DNA from: Streptomyces sp. TP-A0874
GTDB taxonomy: Bacteria > Actinomycetota > Actinomycetes > Streptomycetales > Streptomycetaceae
Assembly (NCBI RefSeq): GCF_001748085.1
Contig: NZ_BBZK01000005.1
Span: 372,001-436,000 of the forward strand
DNA length: 64,000 nt
Direction: 5' to 3'
Made by a program: the position numbers and the translations under genes. The notes beneath the pieces were generated by a model. The model made no database searches, was not told where the DNA came from, and saw nothing but the letters and a program-made list of their open reading frames with translations. Positions 51,016 to 60,800 of the stretch are shown here, one piece after another. How positions within the stretch are numbered: position 1 is the first letter of the stretch; each line of letters starts with the position of its first letter.

Positions 51016-52098
51016 TCAACGCCCGTCCGCCCGGGGGTCGGGTGCGGTGTCGTCCAGCGGCAGCCGGACGACGAGCATCTTCCCCTCCATGGTGATCCCG
51101 CCGTCCATGGCGATCGCCAGCCCGTCGGCGTAGACGTGCGGCCCGTCGACCGCGGCGGCGCCGTTGTCCTCGCCCTCCTCGGAGCCGACCTCGCCCAGCA
51201 GGTACGGGATGGGGCTGTGGCCGTGCACCAGGTGCCGCTGCCCGCCGTAGGCGTCGAGCAGTTCCCGGGCGGCCTTGGGGCCGGTCTCCTCGTCCCGGAA
51301 GGCGAAGCGCTTGGTGAGTTTGCGGAAGAGGTCCCAGCACTCGTGCGCGTCACCGCGCTGGAGGATCTCGTTCACCGCCTCGTTGACGTCCTCGATCGAG
51401 CTGCCGTAGTCGAGGTAGGCGGTGGTGTCGGAGTGGACCAGCAGGTGGTCCTCCTCCTGCGCCATCGCGTCGAGCCGGGAGATCCACTGGAGGTGGTGGT
51501 CCTGCAGCCGGTCCATGTCGGCCCGCTGGCCGCCGTTGAGCAGCCAGGCGGCATGGAACGACGCGGTACCCGCGCTGGAGTTGATCGGGGTGTCGCCGAA
51601 GCGTTTGGCGCCCAGGATGAGCAGTTCGTGGTTGCCCATGAGGGCCTTGCAGTAGCCGCCGGCGGCGGCGGCCTCGGCGGAGAGCCGCATGACCAGGTCG
51701 ATGACGCCTACCCCGTCCGGGCCCCGGTCGGTGAAGTCGCCCAGGAACCACAGGCGGGAGTTCCCGGCCGTCCAGCGGCCCTCGGCGTCGATGAGGCCCT
51801 GGGCGGCGAGCGCCTGGCGGAGTTCGTCGAGGTAGCCGTGGACGTCACCGACGACGAAGAGCGGTCCCGGTCCGTCGGAGGAGCCGGGCTCGCCGTCGGG
51901 TACCGGGGCGAGGCAGATGGTGGGAGGGTCCTCCTGCGCGGCGGTGGGGACGCTCGCCCCCGGACGGACAACGGGGAGGTCGCGCCGGGTCGGTGTGTAA
52001 CCCGGAGGAGGGGGCTGCGCTCCCGCCGGGTACGTGGGTGCGGGCGGCATCGCAGCCGTCCTCCGCACCGCGGGTCCCTGACCGGCCCCCTGAGTCAT
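51016..52098 (-). CDS. PPP-type metallophosphatase
   Basis: Serine/threonine-phosphatase-like metallophosphoesterase of 360 residues. After about 80 Pro-rich residues the family motifs appear in order: GDVHG, GDFTDRG, GNHE (LMGNHELLILG) and a later HGH in LVHGHSPIPYL, all metal ligands present. The start was chosen at ATG 52098 because GGAGGGG lies just upstream; ATGs at 52113 and 52140 are in frame. The target is unknown; bacterial PPP enzymes act on Ser/Thr kinase substrates or dinucleotides. It is monocistronic between a membrane-protein gene and the LacI regulator gene. Confidence 0.85.
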   Translation of the reverse strand: MTQGAGQGPAVRRTAAMPPAPTYPAGAQPPPPGYTPTRRDLPVVRPGASVPTAAQEDPPTICLAPVPDGEPGSSDGPGPLFVVGDVHGYLDELRQALAAQGLIDAEGRWTAGNSRLWFLGDFTDRGPDGVGVIDLVMRLSAEAAAAGGYCKALMGNHELLILGAKRFGDTPINSSAGTASFHAAWLLNGGQRADMDRLQDHHLQWISRLDAMAQEEDHLLVHSDTTAYLDYGSSIEDVNEAVNEILQRGDAHECWDLFRKLTKRFAFRDEETGPKAARELLDAYGGQRHLVHGHSPIPYLLGEVGSEEGEDNGAAAVDGPHVYADGLAIAMDGGITMEGKMLVVRLPLDDTAPDPRADGR

Positions 52099-52313
52099 CG
52101 ACCCCTCCACCATCGCGCTGCCGTGCACCGCATGGTCCACCTGGTCTGTGGTGTTCCACGGCGCTGTGCGCCCATCATAGGAACGCTGGTTGCCCGTTGC
52201 GACGCACCAGGGGGCCGTCTGTCACGGCTGGCGTGGCGATCGCCGGCTTTTCACCCGAATTCAGCCGGTAGCGGCCGGTGGGGGGCGACCGGTACGGGGT
52301 GAGTGAGCGGCCG

Positions 52314-53420
52314 TCACGACGGCTCGGCGGGCGACCGCGGCGGGCTCACCGTGGTGCGCGGCGGGCGACGGCGCCGGGAAGAGGTGCGCACGATCAGCTC
52401 GGTGGGTATCACCTGCTCCACCGGACCGGGTGCGGCCTCTCCCTCGATCGCGTCGATCAGCAGTTGTACGACGGCGGTGCCGATCTTGCGGGGCTTCAGC
52501 GAGAGCGTGGTGACCGGGGGTTGGGTGCCCGCGTAGACGGCCGACTCGCTGCAGCAGACCAGCAGCAGGTCCTCGGGGACGCGCAGGCCGTAGCGGCGGG
52601 CGGCGGCGAGGAGGTCGGTGCCGTTGGGGTCGAACAGCCCGTAGACGGCGTCCGGCCGGTCGGGGCGGGCGAGGAGCCGGTCGGCGGCGACGGCTCCCGC
52701 GCAGGGGTCGTGGGCCGGGTACTCCTCGTAGACCGGGTCCTGGCCGACGCGTTCGCACCAGGAGAGGTAGGCGGCCGTCGAGAGCCGGGTGTAGGTGTCG
52801 GTGGAGGTGCCGGTGAGCAGTCCGATGCGGCGCGCGCCGGCGTCGGCGAGGTGGTCCAGCAGGTCCAGTACGGCGGCTTCGTGGTCGTTGTCGACCCAGG
52901 CGGTGACCGGCAGGCTGCCGGCCGGTCGACCGTCGGAGACGATGGGCAGCCCCTGCCGGATGAGCTCGGAGACCACCGGGTCGTGGTCGGAGGGGTCGAT
53001 GACCACCGTGCCGTCCAGGGCGACGTTGGACCACACGTCGTGGCGGGAGGTGGCGGGGAGGATGACCAGCGCGTAGCCGCGGGCGAGCGCGGCCGAGGTG
53101 GCGGCCCGGGTCATCTCGGCGAAGTAGGCGAACTCGGTGAAGGTGAAGGGCTCGGCGCCGTAGGTGGTGACGGTCAGCCCGATCAGCCCGGAGCGGCCGG
53201 TGCGGAGGGTGCGGGCGGCGGCGGACGGACGGTACCCGAGCCGGTCGGCGACCTCGCGGACCCGGCGCCGGGTGGTGTCCGGGAGCCGCCCCTTGCCGTT
53301 GAGTGCGTCCGAGACGGTGGTGATCGAGACTCCGGCGGCGGCGGCCACGTCCCGAATCCCCGCCCGCCCCAACCGACGGGGGGTCGAACGGCCCGCCTGG
53401 TGCTTCCCTGCTGCTGTCAT
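52314..53420 (-). CDS. LacI family transcriptional regulator
   Basis: Sugar-type repressor of 368 residues. The DNA-binding head (about 20-70) is IRDVAAAAGVSITTVSDALNGKGRLPDTTRRRVREVADRLGYRPSAAARTLRTGRS, with hinge helix. The periplasmic-binding-protein-like core includes DGTVVIDPSDHDPVVSELIRQGLPIVSDGRPAG and DAVYGLFDPNGTDLLAAARRYGLRVPEDL. No sugar transport or catabolic genes are adjacent, so the effector is unknown. It is divergent from the aminotransferase gene with a 412-base gap. Confidence 0.88.
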   Translation of the reverse strand: MTAAGKHQAGRSTPRRLGRAGIRDVAAAAGVSITTVSDALNGKGRLPDTTRRRVREVADRLGYRPSAAARTLRTGRSGLIGLTVTTYGAEPFTFTEFAYFAEMTRAATSAALARGYALVILPATSRHDVWSNVALDGTVVIDPSDHDPVVSELIRQGLPIVSDGRPAGSLPVTAWVDNDHEAAVLDLLDHLADAGARRIGLLTGTSTDTYTRLSTAAYLSWCERVGQDPVYEEYPAHDPCAGAVAADRLLARPDRPDAVYGLFDPNGTDLLAAARRYGLRVPEDLLLVCCSESAVYAGTQPPVTTLSLKPRKIGTAVVQLLIDAIEGEAAPGPVEQVIPTELIVRTSSRRRRPPRTTVSPPRSPAEPS

Positions 53421-53832
53421 GGCTTGCCGATAGTAGGGCGCTGATGGTCCATTGGCGGGGGCCGTCGATTCGCTGTTGGCGGACGCGTTCCCGGGTGATT
53501 GTCTACCAACAACCCCCTTGAAAACAAAGGCAGTTGGCTGGTGGCACCGCTATCTGGCCAGTGCGGGTGAACGCTCTCCAGCGGTCGGAGGCCCGCGGCG
53601 GAGCGGAACCAAGTCACCTGTACGAGTGATGCGCCAGGGCGCTCGCCACCGGCGCGCGGGCACCGGGGAGCACCGCTGGCGACCGGTCGGCGCCGGAGCG
53701 GGAACGCCGTGTCTCGGCAGGCGGGCGGCGCTGATTTCCCATGGCCCCTGGGGCGGGACCGGCAATCCTCTTAAGGTATGCAGTATTGGCGGTGTCGATG
53801 GGACCGACGAGCGCGATCGAGGAGGACCTACG
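53421..53832. other. Divergent gap between LacI-type regulator and aminotransferase genes
   Basis: 412 bases. It holds AT-richer stretches near 53500-53540 (TTGTCTACCAACAAC, TTGAAAACAAAGG) that may be promoter elements of the regulator, and CTTAAGGTATGCAGTATTGG at 53770-53789 that may serve the aminotransferase gene. No gene or clear LacI-type operator was found by eye. Confidence 0.45.
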
Positions 53833-54918
53833 GTGACCGAGACGAGCCCGAGGCTGCGCGGTGCGCTGGACGGAGTACCGGCCTACAAGCCCGGAAGGCC
53901 GGCCGCCGCCGCGCCCGGCGGCGCGGTGGCCTACAAGCTGTCCTCCAACGAGAACCCCTATCCGCCGCTGCCCGGTGTGCTGGAGGCGGCGGTCGGCGCC
54001 GCCGGCTCCCTGAACCGTTACCCGGACATGGCCTGCGCCGAGCTGACCGCCGAACTGGCCGACCGTTTCGACGTCCCGGTCGCCCACGTGGCCACCGGTA
54101 CCGGCTCGGTGGGCGTGGCCCAGCAGCTTCTCCAGGCCACCTCCGGCCCCGGCGACGAGGTGGTCTACGCCTGGCGGTCCTTCGAGGCCTATCCGATCAT
54201 CACCCAGATCTCCGGGGCGCGGTCGGTGCGGGTGCCGCTGACCTCCTGCGAGACCCACGACCTGGACGCCATGGCGGAGGCGATCACCGACCGGACCCGG
54301 CTGGTCTTCGTCTGCAATCCGAACAACCCGACCGGGACCGTCGTCCGCCGGGCGGAGCTGGAGCGGTTCCTCGACCGGGTGCCGCCCGAGGTCCTGGTGG
54401 TCCTGGACGAGGCCTACCGGGAGTTCATCCGCGACGAGGAGGTGCCGGACGGCGTCGAGCTCTACCGGGACCGCCCCAACGTCTGCGTGCTCCGGACCTT
54501 CTCCAAGGCCTACGGGCTGGCCGGGCTGCGGGTCGGCTTCGCCATCGCCCACCAGCCGGTCGCGGCGGCGCTGCGGAAGACCGCGGTGCCCTTTGGGGTG
54601 AGCCAGCTGGCCCAGGACGCCGCGGTGGCCTCGCTGCGGAGTGAGGCGGCGCTGCTGGAGCGGGTCGAGAAGCTGGTCGGGGAGCGGACGCGGGTGGCGG
54701 GGGAGCTGGCCGCGCAGGGGTGGACGGTGCCGGAGTCGCACGCGAACTTCGTCTGGCTGCGGCTCGGCGAGCGGACCACCGACTTCGCGCAGGCCTGCGA
54801 TCGGGCGGGGGTGGTCGTCCGGCCGTTCGCCGGCGAGGGCGTCCGGGCCACGATCGGCGAGGTCGAGGCGAACGACCGGCTGCTGCGCGCGGCGGAGGCG
54901 TTCCGCAAGGAGCTCTGA
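53833..54918 (+). CDS. hisC: Histidinol-phosphate/aromatic aminotransferase (HisC-like)
   Basis: Fold-type I PLP aminotransferase of 361 residues. It begins [14 protein letters not shown] and has [38 protein letters not shown] and the PLP-lysine motif [18 protein letters not shown]. These are HisC family hallmarks. It is not in a his operon, and streptomycetes have another hisC in one, so an aromatic amino-acid role is as likely as histidine synthesis. The GTG follows GGAGG by seven to eight bases. It ends at a strong terminator before cydA. Confidence 0.85.
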   Translation: MTETSPRLRGALDGVPAYKPGRPAAAAPGGAVAYKLSSNENPYPPLPGVLEAAVGAAGSLNRYPDMACAELTAELADRFDVPVAHVATGTGSVGVAQQLLQATSGPGDEVVYAWRSFEAYPIITQISGARSVRVPLTSCETHDLDAMAEAITDRTRLVFVCNPNNPTGTVVRRAELERFLDRVPPEVLVVLDEAYREFIRDEEVPDGVELYRDRPNVCVLRTFSKAYGLAGLRVGFAIAHQPVAAALRKTAVPFGVSQLAQDAAVASLRSEAALLERVEKLVGERTRVAGELAAQGWTVPESHANFVWLRLGERTTDFAQACDRAGVVVRPFAGEGVRATIGEVEANDRLLRAAEAFRKEL

Positions 54919-54925
54919 GCCGTTT

Positions 54926-54965
54926 CTCGGGGCCGCCCGGACGACACCGTCCGGGCGGCCCCGAG
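54926..54965 (+). terminator. Terminator after the aminotransferase gene
   Basis: Perfect 18-base-pair stem (54926-54943 with 54948-54965) around ACAC, seven bases beyond the stop. Confidence 0.8.
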
Positions 54966-55089
54966 GCGTTTCCAGCCTCCGCCGGCAGGGTGGGGCGAAG
55001 GGGGAGCGATCGTGCCCGTACGTCCGGGAACGCCCGGAGCGCCCCCCGCTGAAGATCCGCGAAACGGGTGGGCCATAATTGCTTGTGAA

Positions 55090-55105
55090 TGTGAACCCAT
55101 TCACA
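55090..55105. promoter_or_regulatory. Rex operator (ROP) of the cyd genes
   Basis: TGTGAACCCATTCACA matches the Rex consensus TGTGAA-N4-TTCACA exactly. It overlaps an 11-base-arm inverted repeat at 55081-55108 that includes a further TTGTGAA half site. It lies about 105 bases upstream of cydA. Rex senses NADH/NAD and represses cydABCD in S. coelicolor. Confidence 0.88.
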
Positions 55106-55210
55106 AGCTCGCTCCGTCTGTCCGGTGTTCAGCCGGATTGTCGGAGCGGGGTCGCCGGGCCGATCGACCCGAAGCGTCCGGCGGTCGCAGGGAACGTAAG
55201 GAGAGGCGAC

Positions 55211-56719
55211 GTGGATCTCGCTCTGGCCCCCGAGACCCTGGCGCGGTGGCAGTTCGGTATCACCACCGTGTACCACTTCCTCTTCGTCCCGTTGACGATC
55301 TCCCTGGCCTCGCTGGTCGCCGGACTGGAGACGGCCTGGGTGCGCACCGGGAAGGAGAAGTGCCTTCGGGCGGCGAAGTTCTGGGGGAAGCTCTTCCTGA
55401 TCAACATCGCGATGGGTGTGGTCACCGGCATCGTGCAGGAGTTCCAGTTCGGCATGAACTGGTCGGACTACTCCCGCTTCGTCGGCGACGTCTTCGGTGC
55501 CCCGCTGGCCTTCGAGGCGCTGATCGCCTTCTTCTTCGAGTCGACCTTCATCGGCCTGTGGGTCTTCGGCTGGGACCGGCTCCCCAAGAAGATCCACGCC
55601 GCCTGCATGTGGATGGTCGCGCTCGGCACCCTGCTCTCCGCGTACTTCATCCTGGCGGCCAACTCCTGGATGCAGCACCCCGTGGGCTACCGCATCGACC
55701 CCGAGAGCGGCCGCGCCGAACTCACCGACTTCTGGCAGGTGCTCACCCAGGAGACGACGCTGGTCGTGGTCTTCCACACGCTCACCGCGGCCTTCGTCGC
55801 CGGTGGGGCGTTCGTGGTCGGTATCGCCGCCTACCACCTGCGCCGTGGCCGGCACGTCCAGGTGATGCGCACCTCGCTCCGGCTGGGCCTGGTCACCCTG
55901 GTGGTCAGCGGCCTGCTCACCGCGGTCAGCGGCGACCAGCTGGGCAAGGTCATGTTCCGGCAGCAGCCGATGAAGATGGCCGCGGCGGAGGCGCTGTGGG
56001 AGACCGAGGCCCCGGCGCCGTTCTCGGTCTTCGCCTACGGCGATGTGGACCGGGGACACAACAAGGTCGCCGTCGAGGTCCCCGGCCTGCTCTCCTACCT
56101 GGCGCACAACGACTTCCACTCCGCCGTCCCCGGGATCAACGACATCAACGAGGCCGAGCAGCAGGCACACGGGCCCGGCGACTACCGCCCCAACATCCCG
56201 GTCGCCTACTGGAGCTTCCGCTGGATGATCGGCTTCGGCATGGCCTCCGTCGGTCTGGGCGCGGTGGGGCTGTACCTGACCCGCCGCAGGTGGTGGCTCG
56301 CCCCCGAACTCCGCACCGGCGAGACGGAGGTACCCCGGCTGGCGCTCACCAGGCGGCGAACGCTCGGGCCCGCTCTCGGCGGCTGGTACTGGCGGGCATC
56401 CGTGCTCACCCTGGGCTTCCCCCTGATCGCCTCCTCCTGGGGGTGGATCTTCACCGAGATGGGTCGGCAGCCGTGGGTGGTCTACGGGCTGCTCCGAACC
56501 GAGGACGCGGTCTCCCCCGGCGTCACCCAGGCCGAGGTGATCACCTCCATGAGCGTCTTCACGCTGCTCTACGCGGCGCTCGCGGTGGTCGAGACCAGGC
56601 TGCTGGTCAAGTACGTCAAGGCGGGGCCGCCGGAGCTCGACGAGCGCGACCTCACCCCACCCACCCGGATCGGCGGCGAGGACGAGCACGCCGACCGGCC
56701 CATGGCCTTCTCCTACTGA
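55211..56719 (+). CDS. cydA: Cytochrome bd ubiquinol/menaquinol oxidase subunit I
   Basis: Catalytic subunit of the low-oxygen terminal oxidase, 502 residues with nine membrane helices. ARWQFGITTVYHFLFVPLTI holds the haem b595 His, WMQHPVGY the b558 His and GFGMAS its Met ligand. The GRQPW motif is in FTEMGRQPWVVYG. The Q-loop is the short type. GTG was chosen because AAGGAGAGG lies eight bases upstream, which gives the canonical N-terminus LALAPETLARWQFG. It is the first gene of cydA-cydB-cydCD behind the Rex operator. Confidence 0.96.
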   Translation: MDLALAPETLARWQFGITTVYHFLFVPLTISLASLVAGLETAWVRTGKEKCLRAAKFWGKLFLINIAMGVVTGIVQEFQFGMNWSDYSRFVGDVFGAPLAFEALIAFFFESTFIGLWVFGWDRLPKKIHAACMWMVALGTLLSAYFILAANSWMQHPVGYRIDPESGRAELTDFWQVLTQETTLVVVFHTLTAAFVAGGAFVVGIAAYHLRRGRHVQVMRTSLRLGLVTLVVSGLLTAVSGDQLGKVMFRQQPMKMAAAEALWETEAPAPFSVFAYGDVDRGHNKVAVEVPGLLSYLAHNDFHSAVPGINDINEAEQQAHGPGDYRPNIPVAYWSFRWMIGFGMASVGLGAVGLYLTRRRWWLAPELRTGETEVPRLALTRRRTLGPALGGWYWRASVLTLGFPLIASSWGWIFTEMGRQPWVVYGLLRTEDAVSPGVTQAEVITSMSVFTLLYAALAVVETRLLVKYVKAGPPELDERDLTPPTRIGGEDEHADRPMAFSY

Positions 56720-56743
56720 GATCCGAGAGGAGCGGGAAACGGC

Positions 56744-57751
56744 ATGGCACTCCACAACCTCTGGTTCATCCTGATCGCGGTGCTCTGGGCGGGCTACTTC
56801 TTCCTGGAGGGCTTCGACTTCGGCGTCGGAGTACTCACCCGGGCACTGGCCCGGGACCGGGCCGAACGACGGGTGCTGATCAACACCATCGGACCGGTCT
56901 GGGACGGCAACGAGGTCTGGCTGATCACCGCCGGCGGAGCGACCTTCGCCGCCTTCCCCGACTGGTACGCCACCCTCTTCTCCGGCTTCTACCTGCCGCT
57001 GCTGCTGATCCTGGTCTGCCTGATCATCCGCGGTGTCGCCTTCGAGTACCGGCACAAGCGGTCCGGGGAGCGCTGGCAGAGCAACTGGGAGGCGGCGATC
57101 TTCTGGGCCTCGCTGCTGCCGGCGGTGCTGTGGGGCGTGGCCTTCGCCAACATGGTGCACGGAGTCGCGATCGACGCCGACAAGGAGTACGTGGGCAGCG
57201 TCCTCGACCTGCTCAACCCGTACGCTCTCCTCGGTGGAGGCCTCACGCTCACACTCTTCACCTTCCACGGCGCTGTCTTCACCGCGCTGAAGACGGTCGG
57301 CGACATCCGGCTCCGGGCCCGCCGACTGGCCGCCGGTCTGGGGCCGGTCACACTGCTCCTCGCCGTCGCCTTCCTCGGCTGGACGCAGCTGGACCGGGGG
57401 GACGGCGTCACCCTGCCGGTCGCCGCGGTCGTCCCGGTGGCGCTGGCCGGGGCCGTCGCGGCGAGCCTGCGGGGCAGGGAGGGCTGGTCGTTCGCCTTCT
57501 CCGGGCTGGCCACCCTGGCCGTCGTCGCGGTCCTCTTCCTGGCGCTCTTCCCGGACGTCATGCCGTCCACGCTCGACCCCGCCTGGAGTCTGACCGCCGC
57601 CGGCGCCGCCTCCAGCCCGTACACCCTCAAGATCATGACCTGGTTGACGGTCTTCGCCCTCCCCGTGGTGCTGGTCTACCAGGGGTGGACGTACTGGGTC
57701 TTCCGGAAGCGGATCGGCACCCAGCACCTGGCCGAGGCGGGCGGGCGATGA
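56744..57751 (+). CDS. cydB: Cytochrome bd oxidase subunit II
   Basis: Second subunit of cytochrome bd, 335 residues with about eight to nine helices. Family motifs are LWFILIAVLWAGYFFLEGFDFGVGVL, the conserved GPVWDGNEVWLITAGGATFAAFP, and GVAFEYRHK. The ATG has GAGAGGAG upstream and lies 24 bases after cydA. It is followed by cydCD after 43 bases. Confidence 0.96.
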   Translation: MALHNLWFILIAVLWAGYFFLEGFDFGVGVLTRALARDRAERRVLINTIGPVWDGNEVWLITAGGATFAAFPDWYATLFSGFYLPLLLILVCLIIRGVAFEYRHKRSGERWQSNWEAAIFWASLLPAVLWGVAFANMVHGVAIDADKEYVGSVLDLLNPYALLGGGLTLTLFTFHGAVFTALKTVGDIRLRARRLAAGLGPVTLLLAVAFLGWTQLDRGDGVTLPVAAVVPVALAGAVAASLRGREGWSFAFSGLATLAVVAVLFLALFPDVMPSTLDPAWSLTAAGAASSPYTLKIMTWLTVFALPVVLVYQGWTYWVFRKRIGTQHLAEAGGR

Positions 57752-57787
57752 TGGCGTCACCGCCGACCGGACGTCGCACGGACGGGT

Positions 57788-57801
57788 GTTTCACGTGAAA
57801 C
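57788..57801. promoter_or_regulatory. parS site 9, across the cydCD start
   Basis: Exact GTTTCACGTGAAAC overlapping the translation start of cydCD: it contains the preferred GTG start (57795) and follows another possible GTG (57786). It lies about 40 kb from site 8. Confidence 0.93.
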
Positions 57802-60800
57802 CCGTCGACCCCCGACTGCTCCGCCACGCCCGCGCCACCCGGGTGTTCCTCGCCGCCTCGATCGCGCTCGGGCTCGCCGGCGCCGGACTGGTGATCGCGC
57901 AGGCCACGCTCATCGCCGAAGTGGTGGTGCTCGCCTTCCAGCAGAACCAGGGCACCGCCGCGGTACGGACCCCGCTCCTCCTGCTGGCCGCCGTGTCGGT
58001 GGGCCGGGCGGCCGTCGTCTGGCTCACCGAACTCGCGGCCCACCGGGCCAGCGCGGCGGTCAAGTCCGAGCTCCGCGTCCGACTCCTGGAGCACGCCGGA
58101 CGGCTGGGACCGGGCTGGCTGAGCCGGCAGCGGACCGGAGAGCTGACCCTGCTCGCCACCCGCGGCGTGGAGGCGCTGGACGACTACTTCGCCCGCTACC
58201 TGCCGCAGCTGGGACTGGCGGTCGCCGTGCCCGCGGCGGTGCTGGCCCGGATCGTCACCGCCGACTGGGTCTCCGCGGCCGTCATCGCGGCCACGCTTCC
58301 GCTGATCCCGCTCTTCATGGTCCTCGTCGGCTGGACCACCCAGGCCAGCGTGGACCGCCAGTGGCGGCTGCTCTCCCGGCTCTCCGGACACTTCCTGGAC
58401 GTGCTGGCCGGCCTCCCGACCCTGAAGGTCTTCGGTCGGGCCCGAGCACAGGCCCAGACGATCCGGGCGGTCACCGCGGACTACCGGCGGGCCACCCTCC
58501 GCACGCTGCGGATCGCCTTCCTCTCCTCGTTCGTGCTGGAACTGCTCGCCACCCTCTCCGTGGCGCTGGTCGCCGTGGGCATCGGGATGCGCCTGGTCCA
58601 CGGCGAACTCGACCTGCGGACCGGTCTGGTCGTACTGATCCTCGCCCCCGAGGCCTATCTGCCGCTGCGGCAGGTGGGGACGCACTACCACGCGGCGGCG
58701 GAGGGGCTGGCCGCGGCGGACGAGGTCTTCGCCGTCCTGGAGGCCCGGCCGGAACGGCCCGAAGGACACCGCCCGGCACCGGACGCCTCCCAGGTCCGGC
58801 TGGCGGTGGAGGGGCTCGCCGTGCACCACCCCGGACGGGACCGCGCCGCGCTGCCCCCCACCTCGCTGGCGATCCGGCCCGGTGAGACGGTGGCGGTGGT
58901 CGGCCCCAGTGGCGCCGGCAAGACGACCCTGCTGAACGCTCTGCTGGGCTTCGCCACCCCCACCGCGGGACGGATCACACTCACCCCCACCGGACGTCCC
59001 GAGGACGGCGACGGCATCGACCTGGCCCAGATCGCGCCGGAGGGCTGGCGCGGGCAGATCGCCTGGGTGCCGCAGCATCCCCACCTCTTCGCCGGGACGA
59101 TCGCCGAGAACGTACGGCTGGCCCGGCCGGATGCCTCGGCGGTGGAGGTGCTCGGAGCGCTCCGGCAGGCCGCCGCCCTCGACTTCGTCACAGCGCTGCC
59201 CGATGGCGTGGACACCCTCCTGGGTGAGGGCGGCACGGGCCTCTCGGCCGGTCAGCGCCAGCGCATCGCCCTGGCCCGGGCGTTCCTGGCCGACCGTCCG
59301 CTGCTGCTGCTCGACGAGCCGACGGCCAACCTGGACGGCGGCACGGAGTCGGCGGTCGTCGCGGCGATCGGGCGACTCGCCCGCGGCCGGACCGTCCTGA
59401 TGACCGCCCACCGGCCGGCGCTGCTCGCCCTCGCCGACCGGGTGGTGCGGTTGGAACCGGACCCCGAGCCGGCCGACCGCCTCGCCGCCGTCCCCGGCCC
59501 GCAGCCCCGGCCCGGGAACGGCAAGGGAGCGGAGGCGCCCGGGGCGAGCGAGGCCGCGGCCGGGCGGGCCCCGGACCGGCCCGGCCCCGCTCCATCGGCC
59601 CCGCTGCGCTGGCTGCGGGCCACCGCTCGCCCCCGGATCGGCCGGTTCACACTGGCGCTGCTGCTGGGCACTCTGGCGCTGGGGAGCGCAGTCGGCCTCA
59701 TGGCGACCTCCGGCTGGCTCATCTCGCGCGCCTCCCAGCAACCTCCCCTGCTCTACCTGATGCTGGCGGTCACGGCGACCCGCGCCTTCGGTATCGGCCG
59801 CGCGGTCTTCCGCTACGCCGAGCGGCTGGTGGGCCACGACGCCGTACTGCGGCTGCTCGCCGACCTCCGGGTCACCGTCTACCGGGGCCTGGAGCGGCTG
59901 GCACCGGCGGGGCTCGGCCGGAGCCGCCGCGGCGACCTGCTCTCCCGGCTGGTCGCCGACGTCGACGCGGCCCAGGACTACTTCCTGCGCTGGCTGCTGC
60001 CGGTCGGATCGGCCCTGCTGGTCGGCCTGGCGACCACCGGCTTCGTCGGCTGGCTGCTGCCGGCCGCCGGCGTGCTCACCGCCGCCGGGCTGCTGGCTGC
60101 CGGCGGCGCGGCGCCCGCGCTGGCCGCCCTCGCCACCCGCCGGGAGCAGCGGCAGCTGGCCCCGGCCCGGGGCGCGCTGTCGGCCCGGGTGGTCGACCTG
60201 CTGACCGGCGCCGGCGAGTTGGCCGTGGCCGGGGCGCTGGGCGGCCGCACCGCGGAGGCCCGCCGGGCCGACGCCCGGCTGACCGCGCTGACCTCGCGTT
60301 CGGCGGCCGCCGCCGGCGTCGGGGGCGCGCTCGCCACCCTCGCCGGCGGGCTGACCGTGGCCGCGGCGGGCTGGGTGGGGACGGCCGCGGTGTCCGAGGG
60401 GCGGCTGGCCGGGGTGGAGCTGGCCGTCGTGATGCTCACCCCGCTCGCGGCCTTCGAGTCCGTCTCCGGGCTGCCGCTGGCGGTGCGGTACCGCCAGCGC
60501 GCCGGACGCGCCGCCGCCCGGATCCGTGAACTGCTCGACCAGCCGGTCCCGGTGCGCCCGCCGCGGTGCCCCGCCGAGCCACCGAGCAGTCCCTTCCCGC
60601 TCACCGTCCGCGGTCTGGGCGCCCGCCACCAGGGCCAGCACCGGCCCGCGCTCCGGGACTTCGACCTCGACCTGAGCCCGGGACGGCGGATCGCCGTGGT
60701 CGGCCCGTCCGGGGCCGGCAAGACGACCCTCGCCCAACTGCTGCTCCGCTTCCTGGAGCCGGAGGCGGGCACGTACACCCTTGCGGGCACCCCGGCCGGT

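Noticed and set aside
54425..57760. A 1111-codon minus-strand frame across hisC, cydA and cydB
   Set aside because: It spans three confirmed genes on the other strand and has low-complexity composition; a shadow frame.
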